Shown here one piece after another: positions 8,959 through 18,255 of a stretch of DNA of 64,000 bases. Origin of the DNA: an uncultured Hellea sp. (lineage in GTDB: Bacteria > Pseudomonadota > Alphaproteobacteria > Caulobacterales > Maricaulaceae); contig CAJQGR010000010.1 of assembly GCA_905477785.1 (NCBI GenBank), positions 41,303 to 105,302 on the forward strand, written 5' to 3'. A program made the translations under genes and the position numbers. The notes under the pieces were generated by a model. It saw only the letters and a list, made by a program, of their open reading frames with translations, was not told the origin of the DNA and searched no databases. Each line of letters opens with the position of its first letter. Positions within the stretch are counted from its first letter, which is position 1.

Positions 8959-9357
8959 ATGGCAAGACGAAGTCGCATTCAAATGGATGATGAGGATACA
9001 GAACTAAACATGACACCAATGCTGGATGTTGTGTTTATTTTATTAATATTTTTCATTGTTACTTCAGTTTTTGTAAAAACGCCAGGGATTGAACCTTCAA
9101 AACCTGAGGCAGTAACATCTAAAGAGTGGAAGCCTTCTATCTTGATCGCTGTAAACTCTGCTAATGAAGTGTGGATTGATAAGCGCCCATACGATGTTGA
9201 TGAAATTAGACCTGTAATTATGTCAATGCAGGCTGAAAACCCAAAAGCAGAAGCTATTATTAATGCGGATAAAGATTCTGAGGTTGGTGTTGTTATGTCT
9301 GTTCAAGAAATGATGCAAGATTTAGGAATTGTCACACGTGTTGGAACAAGTCAGTAG
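8959..9357 (+). CDS. exbD: ExbD, second copy
   Basis: A 132-residue ExbD. The N-terminus is acidic (MDDEDTE) before the conserved NMTPMLDVVFILLIFFIV helix with Asp23. The periplasmic domain ends in VQEMMQDLGIVTRVG, typical of ExbD/TolR. AAGGT lies upstream of ATG 8959. Paired exbD genes between ExbB and TonB are usual in this operon type and may form a hetero-oligomer. Confidence 0.94.
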   Translation: MARRSRIQMDDEDTELNMTPMLDVVFILLIFFIVTSVFVKTPGIEPSKPEAVTSKEWKPSILIAVNSANEVWIDKRPYDVDEIRPVIMSMQAENPKAEAIINADKDSEVGVVMSVQEMMQDLGIVTRVGTSQ

Positions 9358-9366
9358 GAACTAAAG

Positions 9367-9996
9367 ATGAAGAATGTAATTAGATGGATACTTGGATTTC
9401 CTGTAGCTGCTTTAGTTACTATAGGATTGTTTATATTGATGATGACTCTAATTGCGGAAGAGTTTAAACCGCAAGAGAAGTTAGCCACTGCTTCATTTGA
9501 TATTAATCCAACAGTTGAAGACATAAAAGTTATAAAAAGAGATACTAAAGTTAAGCAAGTAAAAAAAGTTGTTACACCTCCACCCCCCCCAACTATTGAG
9601 AGGCAACAGGCTGCTAAACCACAAGAACGTATTGCCTCTTTGGAAGGAGCAATTCCGGATTTTGAAGCCCCTAAGATTGATAGAAAGAACTTCAAAATTG
9701 CTGTATCAGACCGTGATGCTCAGCCACTAGTAAGAATACCTCCTATTATGCCACCACGTGCAGAAAAATCTGGGCATTGCAGGGTCAAGTTTGATGTAAG
9801 TCCTGAAGGAGCTCCATTTAATGTGACAACGACTTTTTGTACTCAAAGACTTTTTGAGCGTGCGACAATTAAGTCTGTTCAAAGGTGGAAGTATAATCCT
9901 AAGATAGTTGATGGGCGCGCTGTTGCTCGAAATGGAGTTGAGAATAAAGTAACTTATCGTCTTACTGACGAGCGTGGTCGCATTATTCCTGAATAA
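9367..9996 (+). CDS. tonB: TonB energy transducer
   Basis: A 209-residue TonB2-type protein: membrane anchor at about 12-30, a charged, proline-containing periplasmic linker (PPPPP at 71-75), and a C-terminal TonB domain (about 125-205) with GHCRVKFDVSPEG and IKSVQRWKYNPKIVDG. The linker is shorter than in E. coli TonB, as in other TonB2 proteins. It starts nine bases after the second exbD. It contacts the TonB box of outer-membrane receptors, very likely including the one at 1.2-4.3 kb. Confidence 0.93.
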   Translation: MKNVIRWILGFPVAALVTIGLFILMMTLIAEEFKPQEKLATASFDINPTVEDIKVIKRDTKVKQVKKVVTPPPPPTIERQQAAKPQERIASLEGAIPDFEAPKIDRKNFKIAVSDRDAQPLVRIPPIMPPRAEKSGHCRVKFDVSPEGAPFNVTTTFCTQRLFERATIKSVQRWKYNPKIVDGRAVARNGVENKVTYRLTDERGRIIPE

Positions 9997-10047
9997 ATAA
10001 TAGTTTAACTCTTCTTCTGAAGAGTAATTTGAAAATTGGAGAAATTG

Positions 10048-11547
10048 ATGATGGCTCTTTATCGGAAAAAGTCTTCACTTAAAAAACTTATAGCGGCAAC
10101 GGCTATAGCGCTCGTTTCAGCCACAACACTTCCTGTTTTGAGCGTATCTGGGTTTGCCTATGCGCAAGAAGTTACAGAGGGAAGGCAATTTTCTGCCAAA
10201 GCAGGCGAAGCTGTAAATGCAGCTCTTCAACTGATTAATAATGACCAGCACAAAGAGGCTTTAGTCGCTTTGAATGCTGTATTAGTTTTTCCAACACTTA
10301 ACCCATATGAGCGATCAACTATTTATCAAATGCAAGGCGCCAGCAATTATGAGTTAAATGACTATCCTGCTACAATTACCTCCTTTAGAAATGCTATTAA
10401 AGCAGGCGGTTTGTTACCCAACGAAATAAATAGTCTGCAAGTAAATATAGCTCAATTAATGATAGCTAATGGACAATATGCTGAAGGAGCTCAAGCTCTT
10501 GAGCGTTTTATTAATAGAACTGGGCAAGTTAAGCCTGCTTATATTGAAATGTTAACCCAAGCATGGGTGCAATCAGAAAACTATAAGAAAGCATTACCTT
10601 GGGCTGAGAAATGGTTCAAAGCCGCTCGCCCTAAAGAACGTAAGCATTTTGACTTAATGAACTTCTTATACAACAACTTAGGAATGCAAGCTCGCCAAGC
10701 TGATATCGTAAAGCAGATGATTAGTAGGTGGCCAGAAGACAAAAACCTTTGGGACGCTTGGGCTTCTATGCTGGCGAACGGAGGCCGAGAACAAGAAGCT
10801 TTTGAGGTTACTAAGATGTTGTATCTAGGTGGAGCACTAAATTCTGAGCAAGACTTAATGAAAGTTGTACAGTATTACTCTTTTTACGATATGCCATTTC
10901 AGGCGGCTGAGATTCTTGAAAAAGAAATGAATGCAAACCGAATATCAAGATCATCAGAAAAAATGGTTCAATTATCTTCTTTATTTCGTCAAGCACGTGA
11001 ATACAAACGAGCGATACCTATTTTAGAGAGCGCAGCTGCAAGTTCTGGTAAAGCTAAATTATATGCTGATTTGGGGGAAGCGCTTTATAATGAAGGGCAG
11101 TGTTTAAAAGCTGAAACAGCCTTTAAAAGTGCTATTAATAAAGGTTATGATGCTGGTAAATCTTGGATGTTAATTGCCACATGCCGTTATGAGGATACAC
11201 AAAAACAAGCAAGAATTAATTGTAAAATGTCTGAAGAAGAAAAGCGTTCAGCACCAATTACTAAATCACGTGAAAGCGCTATACAGGCATTTGAGCAAGT
11301 TCCAAGTTCATCACGCGAGGGAAGAAACGCTAAAAAATGGATTTCGTTCATAAAAGCAGAACGCCAAGCTGTTGAAAATCGATGTATTTTTGAAGCTAAC
11401 GTGGTTAAAGAGCTTTGCTTTGCAATTATTAAAGGTGCTTATGATAATGAGGTTTTTGTTGGAAGATTTGATCTCGATGATCCAAAGTGTGAGGCCTTTA
11501 AGGAAGAGTACGATTCCAAGTATCGTGTAAAAATAGTTGAAAGATAG
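10048..11547 (+). CDS. Exported TPR-repeat protein of the TonB2 operon
   Basis: A 499-residue protein with a signal peptide (residues about 10-40, ending YAQ) and many degenerate tetratricopeptide repeats across about 45-380 (for example ALVALNAVLVFPTLNP, AEGAQALERFINRTG and AKLYADLGEALYNEGQCLKAE). Such a TPR protein closes TonB2 operons in many marine gamma- and alphaproteobacteria; a scaffold role is presumed. ATG 10048 or 10051 is preferred because GGAG at 10038-10041 is well placed; an in-frame TTG at 10036 would overlap the ribosome site. The last 100 residues hold several cysteines and no TPR. It converges on oligopeptidase B. Confidence 0.85.
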   Translation: MMALYRKKSSLKKLIAATAIALVSATTLPVLSVSGFAYAQEVTEGRQFSAKAGEAVNAALQLINNDQHKEALVALNAVLVFPTLNPYERSTIYQMQGASNYELNDYPATITSFRNAIKAGGLLPNEINSLQVNIAQLMIANGQYAEGAQALERFINRTGQVKPAYIEMLTQAWVQSENYKKALPWAEKWFKAARPKERKHFDLMNFLYNNLGMQARQADIVKQMISRWPEDKNLWDAWASMLANGGREQEAFEVTKMLYLGGALNSEQDLMKVVQYYSFYDMPFQAAEILEKEMNANRISRSSEKMVQLSSLFRQAREYKRAIPILESAAASSGKAKLYADLGEALYNEGQCLKAETAFKSAINKGYDAGKSWMLIATCRYEDTQKQARINCKMSEEEKRSAPITKSRESAIQAFEQVPSSSREGRNAKKWISFIKAERQAVENRCIFEANVVKELCFAIIKGAYDNEVFVGRFDLDDPKCEAFKEEYDSKYRVKIVER

Positions 11548-11580
11548 TAATTAGGTATTATTTTTGTTGTTTTTTTGGTT

Positions 11581-13686
11581 CTATAAAATAGAAATTATAA
11601 AGGCATATTCTAGCGAAACTTCTTTGAGCGAATCATATCTTCCTGATTGGCCTTGATGCCCTGAATCCATATTTATTTTTAGTAGGATGGGGGAATTACC
11701 TTGCTGATTTTCACGCAGTATAGCTGCCCACTTTGCGGGCTCCCAATAAGTAACCCTGGGATCGGTTAGTCCGCCAGTAATTAGTATGGGAGGATAATCA
11801 TTTTTAACTACATTTTCGTAGGGCGAATAAGCTGCAATGCAATCATAGTCTTCGGAATTAACCAATGGATTACCCCATTCAGGCCATTCTGGCGGTGTTA
11901 ATGGAAGTTCACTATCTGACATTGTATTGAGTACGTCTACAAAAGGTACGGCTGCTACAGCTCCGGCAAACAACTCAGGAGCTTGGTTAATGGCTGCTCC
12001 TACAAGCAGACCACCAGCAGAGCCTCCATATGCGCAAATTATACCGGGTGAGGTATATTTTTTCTCACAAAGCCCTTTTCCGACATCTATATAGTCATTA
12101 AAGGTATTCTTTTTTTTCTGAAGCTTTCCATCTAGGTACCATTGATAACCCTTAGACATCCCTCCTCTAATGTGAGCAATTGCATATGTAATACCACGAT
12201 CAACTAGGGGTAGTATTGAAGTTCTAAAGCTAGCTGGTATTGTAATACCGTATGAACCATACCCGTACAGTAAAAGTGGTGAATTACCATCTTGAATAAA
12301 GCTCGAATTGTAGAGAAGAGTAACTGGAATATTAGAACCATCTCTCGCTTTTATGTCAATTCTTTCACATTTATAATCAGTCGTTGTGTGCCCACTTGGA
12401 ACTTTCTGAGTTTTCAGTAGAGCTCTTTTATGAGTCTGCATATTATAATCATATATTTGGTTGGGTGTAGTGGGTGAAGAATATGAATACCGAAGATATT
12501 GAGTTCTATATTCATACCCCGGTAAAAGACTTATACTATAAGCCTGTTCATCGAAATTGATTACTTTTTCTGAGCTATCTTCTAGGTTTCTAATTATGAT
12601 TTTTGGGAGAGCATTTTCTCTGACTAGTCTAACCAAGTAATTTGAAAAAGTTATTAATTCTAAAATCAATGTTCCAGGCTGATGAGGTATAACTATATTC
12701 CAATTTTTGCAATCTAGTTCGTTGATGCTTGTTTGCATAACTGCAAAATCTGTAGAGTTATTATAATTTGTTAGTATATATAAACTTTCATTATGATCGT
12801 GAATGCTATATTCATGACCTAGGGATCGTTTATTAATACAAACTGGCTTATCGTAAGGTTTATTTGAAGGGATTACCCATACTTCATTAGTAGTGTGGTT
12901 GTGAATATTAATTTTAATATAATTGCCACTATCTGTCTCTCCTACGGATACAAAAAAACTAGGGTCTTTTTCAAGATAAACTAACTTTGGTTTATCTGAT
13001 AAATCATGGATATTTTTGGCATAGACAGCGCAAGGTCTTTGGTTGTTATCACGCTCAACCCAAAATAGAATATTATTATCTTTAGCCCATTGAATTTCCC
13101 CGTTACTATTTATTATTTTTGTAGTGTGAGCCTCACCAAGCATAGGCTTAATAAATATTTCATAGTTTTCCGCCCCTGATCCATCAACTGCATAAGCTAA
13201 CCATTCATGATTTTTACTATGGGCTATGTCGCCAATGTCAAAATAAGATGGGTAAGATTTTGAAAGTTTTTCTGCATCAAGTATTATTTGTGGTTGATTT
13301 AATACTTCTCTAGTTGCTTGATTAATTGGAAAGCGCTGGTAGATGCCATGTTCATGATTAACTTCGTATTTGTGATTATATGCATATTTGTAATCTGGAG
13401 ATGGTACCGTTGCGGTGTTTGGCTCTAAACGACCTTTCATTTCTTGAAGTAGTTTTTCCCTAAGAGGTTTTAAGTCTTCCAGTACCTGTTCAGTATAAAG
13501 GTTTTCTTTCAATAAGTGTTTATTTATTTCAGGGTTTAATTTAGACGTATTTGTCATTACGTCTTGCCAGTTATCGTCTTTAAGCCAGCTATAATTATCA
13601 TATCTAGTTTTATTTAACTGTTTTATAGTTTTTCGGACTTTTTTTGTAATTGGTGGCGAAACATTCGTTCTTAAATTTTTTAACAT
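11581..13686 (-). CDS. ptrB: Oligopeptidase B (S9A serine peptidase)
   Basis: A 701-residue prolyl-oligopeptidase-family peptidase that cuts short peptides after basic residues, normally in the cytoplasm. No signal peptide is seen. The first about 420 residues form the seven-bladed propeller gate and the rest the alpha/beta-hydrolase. The catalytic triad is visible: Ser556 in GGSAGG, Asp642 in GGLTDPRVTYWEP, and His677 in MDSGHQGQ. The length matches the family. It is a single gene with convergent flanks. The oligopeptidase B rather than prolyl oligopeptidase assignment rests on GLTDPRVTYWEPAKW and the overall length. Confidence 0.93.
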   Translation of the reverse strand: MLKNLRTNVSPPITKKVRKTIKQLNKTRYDNYSWLKDDNWQDVMTNTSKLNPEINKHLLKENLYTEQVLEDLKPLREKLLQEMKGRLEPNTATVPSPDYKYAYNHKYEVNHEHGIYQRFPINQATREVLNQPQIILDAEKLSKSYPSYFDIGDIAHSKNHEWLAYAVDGSGAENYEIFIKPMLGEAHTTKIINSNGEIQWAKDNNILFWVERDNNQRPCAVYAKNIHDLSDKPKLVYLEKDPSFFVSVGETDSGNYIKINIHNHTTNEVWVIPSNKPYDKPVCINKRSLGHEYSIHDHNESLYILTNYNNSTDFAVMQTSINELDCKNWNIVIPHQPGTLILELITFSNYLVRLVRENALPKIIIRNLEDSSEKVINFDEQAYSISLLPGYEYRTQYLRYSYSSPTTPNQIYDYNMQTHKRALLKTQKVPSGHTTTDYKCERIDIKARDGSNIPVTLLYNSSFIQDGNSPLLLYGYGSYGITIPASFRTSILPLVDRGITYAIAHIRGGMSKGYQWYLDGKLQKKKNTFNDYIDVGKGLCEKKYTSPGIICAYGGSAGGLLVGAAINQAPELFAGAVAAVPFVDVLNTMSDSELPLTPPEWPEWGNPLVNSEDYDCIAAYSPYENVVKNDYPPILITGGLTDPRVTYWEPAKWAAILRENQQGNSPILLKINMDSGHQGQSGRYDSLKEVSLEYAFIISIL

Positions 13687-13894
13687 TATAATGATTTAAA
13701 CTGATGCAGAAAAACAGGCAAGGATTGCTTTCAAATAAGGTTTAAAAATGTGTTAAGATAATCAATTGAACTATAATCAAGTATATGCACAAATTTTTTG
13801 GATAATTTATTTTTTTTTGTTCTATTTTACTTCCACTTGAGAGATGACATGTTTATGTAGTAAAAGTATTATTCATTTGAACGGAGCATTTTTA

Positions 13895-14383
13895 ATGCGT
13901 CATGCATCTCTTTTGACACTGGCTATGGCGGCGACTTGGCTTATGCTCTCAGGTTATTTCATTGGCATGATTTTAACTTTTGGCTTTATCTCAATAATCT
14001 TGGTGGTGTGGATGACTAAAAGATTATCTATTCTCGATAATGAAAGTGTTCCATATTTAAATATATTAAAGACATGTAAATATTACATATGGTTATTTAT
14101 AGAAATAGTTAAGGCCAATATTCAAGTAGTAAAAGCTGTGATAGGTCCTAATGCGGAAATTAGCCCTTCATTAATAAAAATACCTATGCATACTGATATT
14201 GATATAGCTCAAACAATGTTTGCAAACTCTATTACACTTACGCCGGGAACGGTAAGCGTAGATGTTCAAAAAGACCATATTTTGGTTCATGCTTTATTGA
14301 AGGAAATGAGTAAACCAGAAGATTTTTATGAAATGCATTGTCGTTCAGCAAAAGCTGTAAGCATTGACTTGAAAGACAACTAA
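13895..14383 (+). CDS. mrpE: Mrp Na+/H+ antiporter subunit E
   Basis: A 162-residue membrane protein, first gene of the Mrp operon. It has two or three N-terminal helices (HASLLTLAMAATWLMLSGYF and following) and a cytoplasmic C-terminal domain with the family block SITLTPGTVSVDV. ATG 13895 is chosen since GGAG lies eight bases upstream; the frame extends back to 13844 without support. MrpE is needed for assembly and full antiport activity in characterised Mrp complexes. Its stop codon abuts the ATG of mrpF. Confidence 0.9.
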   Translation: MRHASLLTLAMAATWLMLSGYFIGMILTFGFISIILVVWMTKRLSILDNESVPYLNILKTCKYYIWLFIEIVKANIQVVKAVIGPNAEISPSLIKIPMHTDIDIAQTMFANSITLTPGTVSVDVQKDHILVHALLKEMSKPEDFYEMHCRSAKAVSIDLKDN

Positions 14384-14695
14384 ATGGTCACATTTTTAGA
14401 ATACTTTAACCTAGGTGCTGCATTTTTTATTATCATATGTATGGTATTAATGTTAGGCCGTTTATTGGGTGGACCAACATTATATGATAGGTTATTGGCG
14501 GTAAACTCTTTTGGCACTAAGACTATAATATTTCTCTGTATTTTTTGTTTTATCATCAATAGGCCAGATGGCTTAGATATCGCTTTATTATATGCCCTGA
14601 TGAATTTCATAGCAACAATTGCTGTTTTGAAGTTTTTTAATTATCGTTGTCTTGGTGTTCCTTTAATAAAAGAGCAGATAGAGGCGGAGGAATGA
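14384..14695 (+). CDS. mrpF: Mrp antiporter subunit F
   Basis: A 103-residue, three-helix protein of the MrpF/PhaF family, with the signature GRLLGGPTLYDRLLAVNSFGTK and ALLYALMNFIATIAVLKF. It begins on the base after the mrpE stop and overlaps mrpG by four bases (ATGA), so translation is probably coupled. It is a structural subunit of the membrane antiporter. Confidence 0.93.
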   Translation: MVTFLEYFNLGAAFFIIICMVLMLGRLLGGPTLYDRLLAVNSFGTKTIIFLCIFCFIINRPDGLDIALLYALMNFIATIAVLKFFNYRCLGVPLIKEQIEAEE

Positions 14696-15081
14696 TAATT
14701 GCTTTTCTTTCAGCAGTTGTTCTAGATAGTAATTTAGTTTGGACCGAAATACTTCAAATTTGTCTTTCCTGCCTGGCTATAGCTTCAGGACTATTTTTTG
14801 TATTGGCTGGATCAATAGGTGTTCTTAGGTTTCCAGATTTTTATACTCGATTGCATGCTGCTGGAATGACAGATACTTTAGGAGCTGAATTAATATTAAT
14901 TGGATTAATTCTTCAATCAGGGTTTACTCAAACGAGTTTAAAGCTTTTGATGATAGGTTTCTTTCTATTATTAACAAGTCCCACTGCTACTCATGCGATA
15001 GCACATTCAGCTCATACAGCTAATCTTAAGCCCAAGCTAGGAAAGCATAGTTTTTCTAAAGTCCAGAGGGATAGATCGTGA
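14692..15081 (+). CDS. mrpG: Mrp antiporter subunit G
   Basis: A 129-residue, three-helix MrpG/PhaG protein with the family stretch GSIGVLRFPDFYTRLHAAG and TDTLGAELILIGLIL, then LLTSPTATHAIAHSAH. Start ATG 14692 overlaps the mrpF stop; an upstream in-frame start at 14647 lies inside mrpF and is not credible. The end overlaps the next gene (GTGA). Confidence 0.93.
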   Translation: MIIAFLSAVVLDSNLVWTEILQICLSCLAIASGLFFVLAGSIGVLRFPDFYTRLHAAGMTDTLGAELILIGLILQSGFTQTSLKLLMIGFFLLLTSPTATHAIAHSAHTANLKPKLGKHSFSKVQRDRS

Positions 15082-15818
15082 TGCTGTTATCTTATGTTGT
15101 ATCTCCAACCATAATTCTTGATGTAGCCTTAATGGCAATTTTGATAATAGTTGCTTTTTCAATAGTTAGAATGCGTAGTTTATTTGCTATAGTTATGCTT
15201 CAGGGCGTTTACTCTTTAGTTTCAGCTGCTTGGTTTGTATCTTTGGATGCAGTTGATGTTGCATTCACTGAAGCTGCAGTAGGCGCTGGGGTTTCTACTG
15301 TATTAATGTTGGCCGCAATGTTGTTGGCGAATAGAAAGTCAGACCCCGTCCCTATTTCTAAACAAATTGCCCCTTTATTGGTCGTTCTAATTGCTGGTTT
15401 AGCGATGTTTTATGCAATTGGAGATATGCCGGCTTATGGTGATGTAAATTCACCTGCTAACACAGGTGTTGGGATGGACTATATTGAGCGAACTACCAAA
15501 GAAATTCACATTCCTAATGTTGTTACCGCTGTTTTAGCAAGTTATCGAGGTTATGATACATTTGGAGAGGCAGTAGTTATTTTTTCTGCAGGATTAGGTG
15601 TCCTTTTATTACTTGGTCTTAACGGAAACGCAGGCCGGTGGACAGCAAGACCTACTGGTAGGCAGATATACCCGCCAATAGCTCCGTCTGCTAATTCACG
15701 ATTGATCGCTTCACGTGATAATATTAAATTATCAAAAGGTTCTATAATTGAAAAACCTTCTTCTGTTAACTTGAGAAAGAGTAAAAATAATCGTCTTAAA
15801 GATAAAGGTAATAATTGA
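15078..15818 (+). CDS. Detached MrpA C-terminal module (DUF4040/MbhD-like)
   Basis: A 246-residue membrane protein matching only the C-terminal part of canonical MrpA (the MbhD/MbhE-like region): RMRSLFAIVMLQGVYSLVSAAWFVSLDAVDVAFTEAAVG, cited here in parts, is the DUF4040 signature, followed by NVVTAVLASYRGYDTFGEAVVIFSAGLG. The NuoL-like N-terminal two thirds of MrpA are absent from this gene. A soluble, basic tail of about 60 residues (190-246) is unusual. GTG 15078 is preferred since GAGGG lies seven bases upstream. This separate-gene arrangement resembles group-2 Mrp and the archaeal Mbh/Mbs systems. Confidence 0.85.
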   Translation: MMLLSYVVSPTIILDVALMAILIIVAFSIVRMRSLFAIVMLQGVYSLVSAAWFVSLDAVDVAFTEAAVGAGVSTVLMLAAMLLANRKSDPVPISKQIAPLLVVLIAGLAMFYAIGDMPAYGDVNSPANTGVGMDYIERTTKEIHIPNVVTAVLASYRGYDTFGEAVVIFSAGLGVLLLLGLNGNAGRWTARPTGRQIYPPIAPSANSRLIASRDNIKLSKGSIIEKPSSVNLRKSKNNRLKDKGNN

Positions 15819-16258
15819 TGCACGATCCGCATGTAATTTTGAAAGTTATAAGTAAGTTTTTAGTGCCATTTATTGCATTGTTTGCTTTTTATGTTCAGTT
15901 CCATGGTGATTTCGGTCCAGGAGGAGGCTTTCAAGCTGGAGTTATACTTGCTGCTGCTGTAATATTATATGCATTAATATTTGGTCTTGATGCAGCAAAG
16001 AAAGCATTCCCGCCTAGTTGGATAAGGATAGGTATGTCATTGGGTGTTTTGCTTTATGGCGGCACTGGAGTTCTTACTTGGATTTTAGGGGGTGACTTTT
16101 TATCTTATGGAGTACTAGCCCATGATCCAACACATGGACAGCATTATGGAATAATAGCAGTAGAGCTTGGTGTTTTATGCTCTGTGACTACTGTGATGAT
16201 AGCAATTTTTTATGCATTTGGTTCGAGGCAACCTGAAGTAAATGAGGATAATTGGTAA
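15818..16258 (+). CDS. mrpB: Mrp antiporter subunit B
   Basis: A 146-residue MnhB/MrpB protein with four helices and the hallmark FYVQFHGDFGPGGGFQAG, then LYGGTGVLTWILGGDFLSYG. The ATG at 15818 uses the last A of the preceding stop. The stop in turn overlaps the ATG of mrpC. It is a core part of the antiporter membrane arm. Confidence 0.94.
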   Translation: MHDPHVILKVISKFLVPFIALFAFYVQFHGDFGPGGGFQAGVILAAAVILYALIFGLDAAKKAFPPSWIRIGMSLGVLLYGGTGVLTWILGGDFLSYGVLAHDPTHGQHYGIIAVELGVLCSVTTVMIAIFYAFGSRQPEVNEDNW

Positions 16259-16719
16259 TGCTTTCTACTGTACTTGATCAATATAATTATGCAGTTGTCA
16301 TAATTCTGATGATGACTGGTCTTTATGTAGTTTTTGCGAGCAGAAATTTAATAAAAAAACTTGTTGGGTTGTCTATTTTCCAAACCTCTGTTTTTTTACT
16401 TTACATAACGATTGGAAAAGTATCAGGAGGACAACCTCCTATTGTGGAAAGTCATGGCTCTGATCATGGTAATTTAGAAATTCCACTTGTTGCTTCAATC
16501 AGCGAGATTGATTCTGTAATTCAATCAAGTTCTGAAGTATTATACTCTAATCCGTTACCACATGTTTTAATTCTAACGGCAATCGTTGTAGGTGTTGCCA
16601 CATTGGCAATAGGTTTGTCACTAGTAGTTCGTATACGAGAAGTTTATGGTACTATTGAAGAAGATAAAATAGAGGAATTTGATCGAATTTATTATAAAGA
16701 AATATTGGAAGGGCAATGA
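16258..16719 (+). CDS. mrpC: Mrp antiporter subunit C (NuoK-like)
   Basis: A 153-residue MrpC/NuoK-family protein with three helices. The first part has FASRNLIKKLVGLSIFQTSVFLLYI; a hydrophilic insert (about residues 55-95) is followed by the conserved LPHVLILTAIVVGVATLAIGLSLVVRI. I use ATG 16258 because GAGGA lies nine bases upstream; TTG 16252 is in frame but too close. It overlaps mrpD by four bases. Confidence 0.92.
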   Translation: MLSTVLDQYNYAVVIILMMTGLYVVFASRNLIKKLVGLSIFQTSVFLLYITIGKVSGGQPPIVESHGSDHGNLEIPLVASISEIDSVIQSSSEVLYSNPLPHVLILTAIVVGVATLAIGLSLVVRIREVYGTIEEDKIEEFDRIYYKEILEGQ

Positions 16720-18254
16720 ACTTAATGTCCATATTTTCACAATGGATTATTGAACAAGGTCCTGCTTTTTTAATTGTCCTTCCACTATTAATGGGTGCAG
16801 TCACGGCGGTAATACCAAATAAAGGTATGGCATGGTGGATAACATTTTTCGTAACAATAATTTGTACATATACTGCTTTTAGTCTTTTTCAGCATGTTTA
16901 TTTTGACAGCTTTTTGCTTTATACCATGGGTGGGTGGAATCCTCCTCACGGAATATCACTAATTGTTGATGGCTTAAGTGCTCCAATTTTACTTCTGATC
17001 TCTGTGATGGCAGTATTAACTGTTATTTATGCTTTACCTGCCTCAATTTCAGAAATTGAGCCAAAAAAGAGAGCCCCTTTTTACGCAGCTTTCTTGATAT
17101 GCTTTGCAGGTTTAATGGGAATGGTAATCACTGGTGATGCTTTTAATGTTTTCGTTTTTCTTGAAGTAAGTTCTATTAGCACTTATGCTCTTGTAGCGAT
17201 GGGTGCCGCGCGTGACAGGCGTTCTTTAGCAGCAGCTTATAATTACCTTATAATGGGTTCTATTGGTGCTACATTCTTTGTTATTGGGCTGGGTTTTCTG
17301 TTTATGGAAACAGGAACCTTAAATATGGCCGAGATGTCAGATATTTTATCTGAGCTTGATGGTGGCTCTCGTGTATCTAAAGTTGGCTATGGATTTATAA
17401 TAGTAGGCTTGGGGCTTAAGATTGCAATGTTCCCGCTTCATACTTGGTTACCACGTGCTTATGCATATGCTCCAACAAAAATTACAATTTTCCTGGCTTC
17501 GACAGCTACTAAAGCGGCTATTTATTTGTTACTCAGATTTACATTTACAGTATTTGATCCAAGTTTTGATTACATTGCTATTATGCTTAAGTACTTAATT
17601 ATGGGTGTTGCTATTGTGGGAATGGCCTTCGCATCGTTTCAAGCTATTTTTCAAAGTGATGTACGCAGAGTATTAGCTTATTCATCAGTTGCACAAGTGG
17701 GTTATATTTTGCTTGGTATTGGTATTGCCACATCCTCTGGCTTAGCAGCGGGCTATTTACACTTGCTTAACCACGCAGTTATCAAGGGCTGCTTATTTAT
17801 ATCAGTTGGTGCTTTTTGGTATCGTTTTGGCATTACTCGTGTAAATGATTTTTCTGGTTTATTTAAGACAATGCCTTTAACTATGGGAGCATTTACTCTG
17901 GGTGGTTTGTCATTAATAGGCGTTCCATTTACAGCTGGTTTTGTGTCAAAAGTTAAATTAATTCTAGCTGCTGCCGAACAAGATATGTGGTGGGCTGTAT
18001 TGGTTATCGTATTTAGTTCAGTTTTAGCTATTGTTTATATAGGTAGAATAATTTTATTTGCTTATTTTGGAACCCCACCAAAAATTAATGGTAGTATTTT
18101 AGTAAAAAATGAGGCGCCCTTAATGATGCTCTTTCCAATGTGGACGCTAGGATTAATGTCGATTGCTATCGGTGTAAATGCATTTGGAATAGGAGATAGT
18201 TTCGTTTCTGCCTCAGAGATTGCTGCATCTGTATTGCTTGGAGAAAGAGGTTAG
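16716..18254 (+). CDS. mrpD: Mrp antiporter subunit D (NuoM/N-like), first of three
   Basis: A 512-residue polytopic membrane protein (about 14 helices) of the proton-pumping antiporter-like family shared with NADH dehydrogenase subunits L, M and N. The functional residues of the family are visible: Glu in VFVFLEVSSISTYAL (helix 5), Lys in GLKIAMFPLHTWLPRAY (helix 7) with its histidine, and a second conserved stretch SVAQVGYILLG. It is closest to genuine MrpD. It overlaps mrpC and is followed at one base by a second D-type gene. Confidence 0.93.
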   Translation: MNLMSIFSQWIIEQGPAFLIVLPLLMGAVTAVIPNKGMAWWITFFVTIICTYTAFSLFQHVYFDSFLLYTMGGWNPPHGISLIVDGLSAPILLLISVMAVLTVIYALPASISEIEPKKRAPFYAAFLICFAGLMGMVITGDAFNVFVFLEVSSISTYALVAMGAARDRRSLAAAYNYLIMGSIGATFFVIGLGFLFMETGTLNMAEMSDILSELDGGSRVSKVGYGFIIVGLGLKIAMFPLHTWLPRAYAYAPTKITIFLASTATKAAIYLLLRFTFTVFDPSFDYIAIMLKYLIMGVAIVGMAFASFQAIFQSDVRRVLAYSSVAQVGYILLGIGIATSSGLAAGYLHLLNHAVIKGCLFISVGAFWYRFGITRVNDFSGLFKTMPLTMGAFTLGGLSLIGVPFTAGFVSKVKLILAAAEQDMWWAVLVIVFSSVLAIVYIGRIILFAYFGTPPKINGSILVKNEAPLMMLFPMWTLGLMSIAIGVNAFGIGDSFVSASEIAASVLLGERG

Positions 18255-18255
18255 C

